Part shown: piece by piece, positions 14,732 through 21,700 of the stretch
Numbering within the stretch: position 1 is the first letter of the stretch
Layout: every line of letters begins with the position of its first letter
Assembly: GCA_049587715.1 (NCBI GenBank)
Contig: JBAVEL010000093.1
Location: 1-26,886 of the forward strand
Source of the DNA: JBAVEL01 sp049587715
GTDB taxonomy: Bacteria > Bacteroidota > Ignavibacteria > UBA10030 > UBA6906
Direction: 5' to 3'
Length of the DNA stretch: 26,886 nt
Made by a program: the position numbers and the translations under genes
Notes under the pieces: generated by a model
What the model saw: only the letters and a program-made list of their open reading frames with translations
Told to the model about the DNA's origin: nothing
Database searches by the model: none

Positions 14732-15445
14732 CTACCGGAGGAGAGTCCCGACGCGGGACAAGCGGAGATGAGCGAACGGAGAGCGGGAGGCGACGGGTTC
14801 CCGGGACCAGATGATAAGAAAGGGGCTCCCCACGATGGCATCCTCCCGCACAAAACCCCAGGAGCGGCTGTCCCTGCTCCTGGGTCTGTTGTCTCCGAGA
14901 ACGAAGTAGTAGTCGTAACCGGGGACAGAGAAGCCACCCTCCCCGCCCTCCTCCTCCCGCAGGAGGGAGCCCCACATGCGGCGGCTCTCCCCGTCCGCCT
15001 CCAGGCGGAGTCCCCTGCCGGGGACGACAAGATGCCCCGTCGGGGAAGGGGAAAGCCGGACGGCGGCATCCCTCCCGGCGCCCCTTCCGCCGGAGGGAAG
15101 GGGAACGGGAAGGCCGTTCACGAAGAGGGTCCCATCCCGCAGGGAGAGCGTATCCCCCGGAACGGCGACGCATCTCTTCACATACACCACCCCCTTCTTC
15201 TGCGGGGCGTGGAAGGCGAGAATGTCTCCGCGCGCAGGATCCCGGAAACCCGGCATCCGGAAGGCGGAGATGAGGCGGTCTGCGCCGGAGGGGGAATGCC
15301 CGAGGCGGGCGCCGTAGAGCAGCTTGTTCACCAGGACCACATCGCCGGGGAGCAGCGTGTCCGCCATGGAGTCGGTGGGGATCCTGTACGCATCCAGAAC
15401 GAACACCCGGAGCAGCAGTGCCGCCCCCAGCGTGAGGAGTCCCAC
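14732..15445 (-). CDS. lepB: Signal peptidase I, second copy
   Basis: 237-residue (from GTG 15445) S26 leader peptidase with one N-terminal transmembrane segment (about 3-17). The serine nucleophile is Ser26 in PTDSM and the general base is Lys90 in YVKRCVAVPGD. The C-terminal GDNR..SRDSRSWG box is intact, so it should be active. It cleaves signal peptides on the outer face of the inner membrane. GTG 15445 has no ribosome site. A CTG at 15469, eight codons upstream in frame, lies 7 bases after GGAGG and would add a short basic N-terminus (Lys, Arg) before the membrane segment; that may be the true start. It follows the first lepB by about 35-58 bases. Confidence 0.88.
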   Translation of the reverse strand: MGLLTLGAALLLRVFVLDAYRIPTDSMADTLLPGDVVLVNKLLYGARLGHSPSGADRLISAFRMPGFRDPARGDILAFHAPQKKGVVYVKRCVAVPGDTLSLRDGTLFVNGLPVPLPSGGRGAGRDAAVRLSPSPTGHLVVPGRGLRLEADGESRRMWGSLLREEEGGEGGFSVPGYDYYFVLGDNRPRSRDSRSWGFVREDAIVGSPFLIIWSREPVASRSPFAHLRLSRVGTLLR

Positions 15446-15503
15446 AAGAAGGAGGTCGCGCCCTTTCAGTCTTGACCCTCCGCCACGCCGTCCCCCGGCG
15501 GTC

Positions 15504-16403
15504 TTATCGGATCAGGGTCCCGATCCGCCCGAATCGAATAGAGCCCAGCTTCCCGGCCACATCCAGGAGCGAAAGATCCGGGTTCCAGGACCAGTACACG
15601 ATCATGGGGGTTCCGATGATGTTCTCCTCCGGGATGAATCCCCAGAACCTGCCGTCCAGGCTGTTGTCCCTGTTGTCGCCCAGACCCAGGATGTAGTTCC
15701 TCTCGACGGTGTAGGTGGCGGCCGGGCGGCCGTCCACCGTCACCACCCCCCCTGCACCCAGCCGGGCCACATGCCCTTCCCTGCCGATGAACACACGCCA
15801 CTGCTCGAAAACCTCCGGGGAGAGGCGTACGACGTCCCCGCGCGAGGGCACGACAACGGGCCCCCAGTTGTCCTCGTTGTACCCCGCGCCCCGGGGAAAG
15901 GTCCGGGGATCCGGGGTGAGTACGGGAACGGGCGTGGGGTTGTTGAACTTGAGGTTGCGCGGAACGGGCGCCCGCTTCCCGTTCACATACAGAACCCGGT
16001 TGATGATCTGCACCGTGTCTCCGCTGAGCGCCACGGCGCGCTTCAGATAGAACATGAACTCGGGGGAGCGCACTTCGTCCCGCTGACCGGGGAACTCAAA
16101 AACAATGACGTCGCCCCGTTCCACGCCGCGAAAACCCGGGACCGAGAACCAGGGGAGCCGGATGCTGGTGAAGGGGATGGTGCGCGGAGTACTCCCGCCG
16201 TAGAGAAACTTGTTCACGAAAAGGAAGTCCCCGGCCATGATCTCGTTTTCCATCGAGCCGGTGGGGACCTCGAAGGATGCAAGCACAAAGCTGTTCAGAA
16301 GGAGGAAGGCCCCCACCACAAACAGGACGTCCTTTCCGAAGTCCTGAGCGGTCTGCTTCTTTCCGGACGCCCGGTCCTGCCGGGGCTGTCGTTCCCGGGT
16401 CAT
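15504..16403 (-). CDS. lepB: Signal peptidase I
   Basis: 299-residue S26 leader peptidase. A single membrane segment spans about 25-43, then Ser50 in PTGSM (nucleophile) and Lys121 in YLKRAVALSGD (general base). The GDNRDNSLDGRFWG box follows near 255-268. Between Lys121 and that box there is a long periplasmic insertion (about 140-240), larger than in the neighbouring copy. The N-terminus is charged (about 20 residues) and cytoplasmic. ATG 16403 is preceded by GGGAG at a 6-base distance. The gene sits 23 bases after lepA, the same order as the classical lepA-lepB operon of E. coli. The two lepB copies differ clearly in sequence, so they are not a recent duplication. Confidence 0.92.
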   Translation of the reverse strand: MTRERQPRQDRASGKKQTAQDFGKDVLFVVGAFLLLNSFVLASFEVPTGSMENEIMAGDFLFVNKFLYGGSTPRTIPFTSIRLPWFSVPGFRGVERGDVIVFEFPGQRDEVRSPEFMFYLKRAVALSGDTVQIINRVLYVNGKRAPVPRNLKFNNPTPVPVLTPDPRTFPRGAGYNEDNWGPVVVPSRGDVVRLSPEVFEQWRVFIGREGHVARLGAGGVVTVDGRPAATYTVERNYILGLGDNRDNSLDGRFWGFIPEENIIGTPMIVYWSWNPDLSLLDVAGKLGSIRFGRIGTLIR

Positions 16404-16426
16404 CTTTCGCTCCCTGTGCTGTGGAT

Positions 16427-18226
16427 TCAGTCTTCTTCCATGGAAAGCACCGCCAGAAACGCCTCCTGGGGAATCTCCACCCTCCCCACCTGCTTCATAC
16501 GGCGCTTCCCCTCCTTCTGTTTCTCCAGGAGCTTCCGCTTGCGGGTGATGTCGCCGCCGTAGCATTTCGCCAGGACGTTCTTGCGCATCGCCGAGATGGT
16601 CTCCCGCGCCACCACCTTGGAGCCGATGGCGGCCTGGATGGCCACCTCGAACATCTGTCGGGGTATGAGCTTGCGCAGCTTGACGCAGAGCTTCTTCCCC
16701 CAGTCGTGGGCCTTGTCTCCGTGCACGATCGTGGAAAAGGCATCCACGGGCTCTCCGTTCAGGAGGATATCCAGCTTGACCAGGTCGGAGGCGCGAAACC
16801 GGAGGAACTCGTAGTCGAAGGAGGCGTACCCCCTGCTTGTGGATTTCAGCTTGTCATAGAAGTCGAAGATGATCTCGGAAAGGGGCATCTCGTATTCGAG
16901 GTCCGCACGCGTGGGATCCAGATAGGTCGTGTTCTTGTACACCCCGCGCCGGTCCATGCAGAGTTTCATGATGTTCCCCACATACTCCACCGGCACGATG
17001 ATCTGGGCGCGGACGAAGGGCTCCTCCACCGTGGCAATGCTGCCCAGCGGAGGCATCAGGGAGGGATTATCCACCAGCACGATGTTCCCGTCCGTTGTGG
17101 CAACCCGGTACTCCACGTTCGGCACCGTGTTGATGATGTTCTGCCCGTACTCCCTCTCCAGCCGCTCCTGGACGATTTCCATGTGCAACAGCCCCAGGAA
17201 CCCGCACCGGAACCCGAACCCCAGCGCCGCCGAGGTCTCGGGCTCGTACACGAGGGAGGAATCGTTCAGGCGCAGCTTGTCCATGGCAGCGCGCAGGCTT
17301 TCAAAATCCTCGGCTCTCGTGGGATAGACGCCGCTGAACACCATCGGCTTCACGTCCTTGTACCCGGGGAGGGGCATGGGTGCCGGGTTTCCGGCGCCTG
17401 TGATGGTGTCTCCCACCTTCGTGTCGTGAACGTCCTTCACACCCGCAATCAGGTAACCCACGTTCCCTGCCCCCAGCTCCCCCGTGCGGACACGCTTCAT
17501 CTCCAGCACCCCCACCTCCTCCGCCTCAAAGACCTTTCCGTTGTGGAAGAACCGGATCCGCTCGCCCTCCCGGAGGGTGCCGTCGAAGACCCGGACGTAC
17601 ACGACGGACCCGCGGTAGATGTCGAAGACCGAATCAAAAATGAGGGCCCGCAGAGGCGCTTCCGGATCGCCGGCAGGGGGCCTGATACGCCCCACCACGG
17701 CTTCCAGCATCAGGTCGACGCCTGAGCCGGATTTCGCGCTGGCCAGGATGATCTCCTCGTCGGTGCACCCGATCAGATCCCGCATCTGGTGCCGGACCGC
17801 ATCCACCATGGCGCTCGGGAGGTCTATCTTGTTGATGACCGGGATGATCTCCAGACCGGCGTCGAGGGCCAGGTAGAGATTGCTGATGGTCTGGGCCTCC
17901 ACCCCCTGGGAGGCATCCACCACCAGAATGGCCCCTTCGCAGGCGGCAAGGGACCGGGACACCTCATAGGAGAAATCCACGTGCCCGGGGGTGTCGATCA
18001 GATTCAGCACGTAGTCCTTCCCGTCGGAAGCCCGGTAGTGCATCTGAACGGCATGGAGCTTGATGGTGATGCCGCGCTCCTGCTCCAGCTCCATATCGTC
18101 CAGGACCTGGTTGAACTTCATCTCCCGGGGGGTAATGGTCCCCGTCCGCTCCAGGAACCGGTCGGCAATGGTGGACTTCCCGTGGTCGATGTGGGCGATG
18201 ATGCAGAAGTTGCGGAGGTTCTCCAT
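16427..18226 (-). CDS. lepA: Elongation factor 4 (LepA), ribosome GTPase
   Basis: 599-residue translational GTPase, the same length as E. coli LepA. G1 is AHIDHGKST at 11-19, followed by a switch region with the ERGITIK block, G3 DTPGHVDF, and G4 NKIDLP. The C-terminal half keeps the LepA-specific hallmarks, including LNDSSL, ETSAALGFGFRCGFLGLLH, RGYASFDYE and the Lys/Arg-rich CYGGDITRKRKLLEKQKEGKRRMK tail region (kept in parts here). ATG 18226 matches the family start MENLRNFCIIAHID; no clear Shine-Dalgarno sequence precedes it. It has a strong promoter at 18309-18337 and a terminator-like hairpin in its leader. First gene of the lepA-lepB-lepB2-hemW operon. Confidence 0.97.
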   Translation of the reverse strand: MENLRNFCIIAHIDHGKSTIADRFLERTGTITPREMKFNQVLDDMELEQERGITIKLHAVQMHYRASDGKDYVLNLIDTPGHVDFSYEVSRSLAACEGAILVVDASQGVEAQTISNLYLALDAGLEIIPVINKIDLPSAMVDAVRHQMRDLIGCTDEEIILASAKSGSGVDLMLEAVVGRIRPPAGDPEAPLRALIFDSVFDIYRGSVVYVRVFDGTLREGERIRFFHNGKVFEAEEVGVLEMKRVRTGELGAGNVGYLIAGVKDVHDTKVGDTITGAGNPAPMPLPGYKDVKPMVFSGVYPTRAEDFESLRAAMDKLRLNDSSLVYEPETSAALGFGFRCGFLGLLHMEIVQERLEREYGQNIINTVPNVEYRVATTDGNIVLVDNPSLMPPLGSIATVEEPFVRAQIIVPVEYVGNIMKLCMDRRGVYKNTTYLDPTRADLEYEMPLSEIIFDFYDKLKSTSRGYASFDYEFLRFRASDLVKLDILLNGEPVDAFSTIVHGDKAHDWGKKLCVKLRKLIPRQMFEVAIQAAIGSKVVARETISAMRKNVLAKCYGGDITRKRKLLEKQKEGKRRMKQVGRVEIPQEAFLAVLSMEED

Positions 18227-18259
18227 GAGGAAAGGGACAGACGGCTCTCCGGTAAGGAA

Positions 18260-18288
18260 AAGTCCGGACCGTGCGCACGGCCGGACTT
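18260..18288 (-). terminator. Terminator-like hairpin in the lepA leader
   Basis: AAGTCCGG + CCGTGC pair with GCACGG + CCGGACTT, 14 bp with a single bulged base (18268). On the minus strand the stem is followed by TTTTCC, the pattern of an intrinsic terminator. It lies between the lepA promoter (-10 at 18309-18314) and the lepA ATG (18226), so it could be an attenuator, a leader stabiliser or an operator palindrome. Structure is seen; role is inferred. Confidence 0.5.
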
Positions 18289-18308
18289 GGTCTGGGCTCT
18301 TCTCTTTG

Positions 18309-18337
18309 AATATACGCTCCCCGCCCGAGAGTTGCAA
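18309..18337 (-). promoter_or_regulatory. Sigma70-like promoter of lepA
   Basis: Minus-strand -35 TTGCAA (18337-18332) and -10 TATATT (18314-18309) with a 17-bp spacer. The -35 box is inside an 8-bp palindrome GTTGCAAC. Transcription would start near 18302 and give a leader of about 75 bases. Confidence 0.65.
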
Positions 18338-18345
18338 CGGATGAG

Positions 18346-18374
18346 TTGCGGTTCCCCGCTCCTTCTGCTATCTT
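18346..18374 (+). promoter_or_regulatory. Promoter of the HAD-LhgO pair
   Basis: Plus-strand -35 TTGCGG (18346-18351) and -10 TATCTT (18369-18374), 17-bp spacer. Its -35 box is only 8 bp from that of the divergent lepA promoter, so the two promoters share upstream DNA. Start of transcription would be near 18381, about 23 bases before the ATG. Confidence 0.5.
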
Positions 18375-18403
18375 GTGAACCGTGCGACGACAATGCCCGA
18401 TGC

Positions 18404-19330
18404 ATGAACTTCGGCCTTCTTCCCGCGGCTGACACCTTTCTGGATTCCCTTCTTCCTCCCGGCTCCGCGCACGCGAGCGCCGCGGCGGTGGACTGCGACG
18501 GCACGGTGATCCGGGGTGACATCGGAGAGGCGATGCTGTACGATCAGCTCGAGCGGGGCCTGTTCAGGACCTCCCCCGCCCGGATCTGGTCGGACCATCC
18601 CCAACGGGACCTCCTGGAACATCTGCACGCGCAGGCCTCACGCGGCGCCGACGGGGCCCCGCACCATGCGCGGGCGCGGGAGGACCTGGGGAAGATCCTC
18701 CTCGGGACCTACACCGGACTGCTTGCCGAGGGAAGAACAACCCGCGCGTGCGCCGACATTGTCCGGCTTTGGGCCGGCTACTCGGAGGAGGATGTCCGGG
18801 CCCTGGCGCAGGATGCGCTCCGCCGGGCTGAGGCAGCCCCTCCCGGGAACACGCTGTTTGCCGGGAGGGCGGTTGCCCGCGGGGTGCGCTTCATCCAACC
18901 CGTCGTGGATCTGGTCCGGGCCATGCTCCGGAGGGGATACCGGGTCCTGGCCGTCTCGGGAAGCAGTCAGTGGAGCGTGGAGGCGGTGTTCGCCCGCATC
19001 GGACTTCCCGCCCGGGATGTGGCGGGCATCGACCTGGAGTCCTCCGGCGGGATCCTCTCGGGATTGCCCCGGGCGCCCGTCCCCGTGGGGGAGGGGAAAG
19101 TGGAGGTGTTCCGGAGCCGGATGGGAGAAGACCCTCTTGTCGTTATCAGCGATTCGATCTTCGATCTCCCCCTGTTCGGACGGGCGCGCCGGGCGAAAGT
19201 CCTGGTGTCGGGAGACACGGCCGAGGCGGAGGCCTTCTTCCGGAGTGCCGGGGTCATTCCGGATGACACCTGGCACGTCTGCATCAGTCCCCCGGAACTC
19301 CGGGAGGAGGAACGCGCATGCCGGATGTAG
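18404..19330 (+). CDS. HAD-superfamily phosphatase, phosphoserine-phosphatase-like
   Basis: 308-residue HAD hydrolase of the PSP-like (IB) class. Motif I is VDCDGTV with Asp30 and Asp32, motif II is VSGSS with Ser185, motif III is GKVE with Lys232, and motif IV is ISDSIFDLP with Asp250 and Asp254, so all catalytic residues are present. A helical cap lies between motifs I and II (about 40-165). The substrate cannot be read from sequence; phosphoserine is possible. ATG 18404 was taken because it is the first in-frame start after the promoter. No clear ribosome site is seen and a slightly later start cannot be excluded. Its last 13 bases overlap the following oxidase gene. Confidence 0.82.
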   Translation: MNFGLLPAADTFLDSLLPPGSAHASAAAVDCDGTVIRGDIGEAMLYDQLERGLFRTSPARIWSDHPQRDLLEHLHAQASRGADGAPHHARAREDLGKILLGTYTGLLAEGRTTRACADIVRLWAGYSEEDVRALAQDALRRAEAAPPGNTLFAGRAVARGVRFIQPVVDLVRAMLRRGYRVLAVSGSSQWSVEAVFARIGLPARDVAGIDLESSGGILSGLPRAPVPVGEGKVEVFRSRMGEDPLVVISDSIFDLPLFGRARRAKVLVSGDTAEAEAFFRSAGVIPDDTWHVCISPPELREEERACRM

Positions 19331-20457
19331 CAGTCACGGTCATCGGAGCCGGCGTTGTCGGGCTGGCGGTCGGCGCGGAAGTCGCGCGGCATTTTTCCCC
19401 CGTTTTCATCCTCGAGCGCAGGCACCATTACGGCGAGGAGACTTCCAGCCGGAACAGCGAGGTCATCCATGCCGGGCTGTACTACCCGCACGGCTCCCTC
19501 AAGGCCCTCCTCTGCGTCCGGGGAAGGCGGATGCTGTATGAATTGTGCGCCAGGCACCTCATACCCCACAGCCGCCTCACCAAGGTGATCACGGCAACGT
19601 GCGCCGAGGAGCTGCCGGAACTGGAGCGGCTCTACCGGCACGGCCTCGAGAACGGCGTGGAACTCCGGATGCTGAGCGCCCGGGAAGTGCACGCCCTGGA
19701 GCCGCACATCGCCACGGCGGGGGGGATCCTCTCTCCCGAGACCGGGATCATCAGCGCCCACCGCCTGATGGACTACTTCTACCACACGGCGCGGGAGCGC
19801 GGAGCCGACGTGCAGCTCCGCTGCGAGGTGGCAGGCGTGGAGCCTCTGGCGGAGGGATTCCGGGTCGCAGTCCGCGAAGGGGGGGAACTCTCCTTCTTCA
19901 CCACCGAACGCGTGGTGAACGCCGCGGGTCTGGAGAGCGACACCATCGCCGCCTCCGCCGGGATCGACGTCGATGCGGCCGGATACCGCCTGCGATACTG
20001 CAAGGGGAGTTACTTCGCCCTCACGGGCCCCGCAAGCCGGCTCATCCACCGCCTGGTCTATCCCATCCCCCCCCGGGAGTCCCTGGGTGTGCACGCCGTG
20101 GTGGACCTGGGGGGGAGGGTGAAATTCGGGCCCGACGTGGAGTACCTGGCCGGCCGGTCCCTCGGCTACGGGGTGGAAGAGGCCAAGAGGCCCGCCTTCG
20201 CCGCCGCGATCCGCCGCATCCTCCCATCCGTCCGGGATGAGGACCTGACTCCCGACACAAGCGGCATCCGGGCGAAGCTCCAGGGGCCGGGGGAACCGGT
20301 GCGTGACTTCATCATCAGGGATGAAAGCGACCGGGGTCTCCCGGGCCTTGTCAACCTGGTGGGGATAGAATCGCCCGGATTGACGGCATCTCCCGCCATC
20401 GCCGGGCTCGTCCTCGAGATCATCCGGGAGGGGGGAAACCCTCCTCAGCGTTCGTAG
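19318..20457 (+). CDS. lhgO: L-2-hydroxyglutarate oxidase/dehydrogenase-like FAD enzyme (LhgO family)
   Basis: 379-residue FAD-dependent oxidoreductase of the DAO fold. The dinucleotide motif VIGAGVVGLA is at 8-17. The family-specific RNSEVIHAGLYYP block lies at about 45-57. Further LhgO-like blocks are HALEPHI, GGILSPETGIISAHRLM, VVNAAGLESD, YCKGSYFAL and the C-terminal GIESPGLTASPAIA. Such enzymes oxidise L-2-hydroxyglutarate to 2-oxoglutarate, passing electrons to quinone or oxygen, as metabolite repair or in lysine/glutarate breakdown. GGAGGAGG lies 6-7 bases before the ATG. It overlaps the HAD gene by 13 bases upstream and the convergent PEBP gene by 13 bases downstream. Substrate is inferred from family only. 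Confidence 0.85.
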   Translation: MPDVAVTVIGAGVVGLAVGAEVARHFSPVFILERRHHYGEETSSRNSEVIHAGLYYPHGSLKALLCVRGRRMLYELCARHLIPHSRLTKVITATCAEELPELERLYRHGLENGVELRMLSAREVHALEPHIATAGGILSPETGIISAHRLMDYFYHTARERGADVQLRCEVAGVEPLAEGFRVAVREGGELSFFTTERVVNAAGLESDTIAASAGIDVDAAGYRLRYCKGSYFALTGPASRLIHRLVYPIPPRESLGVHAVVDLGGRVKFGPDVEYLAGRSLGYGVEEAKRPAFAAAIRRILPSVRDEDLTPDTSGIRAKLQGPGEPVRDFIIRDESDRGLPGLVNLVGIESPGLTASPAIAGLVLEIIREGGNPPQRS

Positions 20458-20921
20458 CAGCCCGCCAGACGCGCTTCCTCGATCAGGACTCCCTCCAGCG
20501 CCCGCTCAAACCGCCTGAGGCTCTGCCCACAGTCGCGGGGGAGTGAAGCCACGTTCAGGGCGTACAGGCTGGCGACGTAGGTGTGTCGTCCCGACCCGGG
20601 AGGGGGAGCCGGCCCCCCGTACCCGGTTTCCCCGAAGCCGTTCACGGCTTCGCGGGCCGGGGGGGGGAGGAGGTCCGTACGGGACGCCCCTTCGGGGAGC
20701 GATCGCACCCGGAAAGGGATGTCGAATACCAGCCAGTGAAGCCAGCTCCCCGCCACGGGGTGGATGTCCACAATGGAGAGGGCAAAGGAGCGGGTGTGAA
20801 GGGGAGGATCGGACCACCGCAGGGGGGGAGAGAGATTCGCCCCTCCGGCGACCGTGCGGTGGGCGTGGCGGAGCGGGATCACTCCGCCTTCCCGGTATGC
20901 CGGGGATTCAAGTACGAGCAT
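20445..20921 (-). CDS. YbhB/YbcL-family phosphatidylethanolamine-binding-like (PEBP) protein
   Basis: 158-residue protein with the bacterial PEBP signature: an 'NLSPPLRWSDPP' block (29-40), 'SWLHWLVFDIP' with His62 and Trp63, and the 'GYGGPAPPPGSGRHTY' block near 99-115 that lines the anion-binding pocket. Bacterial members are mostly small cytosolic proteins of unknown role. GGAGGAAGGGAG lies about 7 bases before the ATG at 20921, which fixes the start over longer in-frame options. It is the last gene after the metallophosphatase and DUF2461 genes with a 50-base gap. It overlaps the convergent LhgO gene by 13 bases. Confidence 0.88.
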   Translation of the reverse strand: MLVLESPAYREGGVIPLRHAHRTVAGGANLSPPLRWSDPPLHTRSFALSIVDIHPVAGSWLHWLVFDIPFRVRSLPEGASRTDLLPPPAREAVNGFGETGYGGPAPPPGSGRHTYVASLYALNVASLPRDCGQSLRRFERALEGVLIEEARLAGCYER

Positions 20922-20971
20922 GGTTCTTCTCCCTTCCTCCGGCCTGCACCGGGCGCGGCGCCTCGGAGCGA

Positions 20972-21700
20972 TCAGGATTCCCGGCCGGTGACGGCGCCAT
21001 GCAGCCACCGGACCAGGGGAAGAACATCCGTCAACACCCTCTGCACCCTCGCCCGGAACCCCGGATAGAAGCACACCTGGTGATCGTCAAGCTCCACGCC
21101 GGCGTAGAACTGCTTCAGCCTGAGATGGCGGATCATGGGATGATCGGCCGCGTATCCCAGCGGGGCCTTCGCCAGCCGGTCGCCCAGGATCTCCCCGAAT
21201 GCGGTCCGGAACCTCCGGGATTCCACGACCCCCAGATACTCCTCCGGGCGGGCCGCCAGCCGGGCGCGGATGGCCTTGAGCTGGGCGGGCGCCGGCATAT
21301 ACAGGCCCCCTCCCATGAAGATATTCCCCGGCTCGATACCCACGTACAGACCCGGACCTTCCGGCGCGCCGCCTACGCCCCGCATGCCGAAGCTTGCAGC
21401 GATGTTGGTCTTGTACGGCGACTTGTCCCTGCTGAACCGGATGTCCCTGTGAATGCGGAAGATGGAGGCACGGGGATGGAATTCGAACTCGGGAGCGATA
21501 TCGCGCATGCGCGCGCCGAGCGAGGCAATGAGACACTGCATCGGAAAGCGCACCAGCTCTTCGTACTCGGAGCGGTGCTCTGCAAACCATGCCCGGTTGT
21601 TGTTGGCCTTCAGACGGCGGAGGAAGGAGATTCCCTCACGGGAAAAACCCCGGAAGGGTGGATAGATGAGGTCTTCGAGGGGAGGGCGGGGATGTGTCAC
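20972..21700 (-). CDS. DUF2461 family protein (TIGR02453)
   Basis: 242-residue protein of the DUF2461 family. Recognisable blocks are FLRRLKANNNRAWF (26-39) with 'HRSEYEELV', 'RIHRDIRFSRDKSPYKTN' near 82-99, the 'GLYVGIEPGNIFMGGGLYMP' segment and a late 'LKQFYAGVELDD'. The family has no established biochemical function. The GTG start at 21700 overlaps the upstream metallophosphatase stop as GTGA and follows GGGAGG by 4-5 bases, so translation is probably coupled. No signal peptide or membrane segment is seen. Confidence 0.88.
   Translation of the reverse strand: MTHPRPPLEDLIYPPFRGFSREGISFLRRLKANNNRAWFAEHRSEYEELVRFPMQCLIASLGARMRDIAPEFEFHPRASIFRIHRDIRFSRDKSPYKTNIAASFGMRGVGGAPEGPGLYVGIEPGNIFMGGGLYMPAPAQLKAIRARLAARPEEYLGVVESRRFRTAFGEILGDRLAKAPLGYAADHPMIRHLRLKQFYAGVELDDHQVCFYPGFRARVQRVLTDVLPLVRWLHGAVTGRES

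Noticed and set aside
14722..15069. Upstream extension of the hemW frame to an ATG at 15069
   Set aside because: It would overlap almost half of the second signal peptidase, and the extra residues are Pro/Arg/Ser-rich. Homology begins only at about 14721.
15480..15510. Possible fusion or frameshift between the two signal peptidase genes
   Set aside because: Each has its own complete catalytic set, membrane segment and stop codon, so they are separate genes.
16277..17725. 482-codon plus-strand frame antisense to lepA
   Set aside because: The composition is typical of a mirror frame (His, Val, Gln, Asp runs). lepA on the other strand has all family motifs.
17789..18403. Plus-strand extension of the HAD frame upstream of 18404
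   Set aside because: It runs antisense through the lepA start and across both promoters. The HAD domain starts after 18404.
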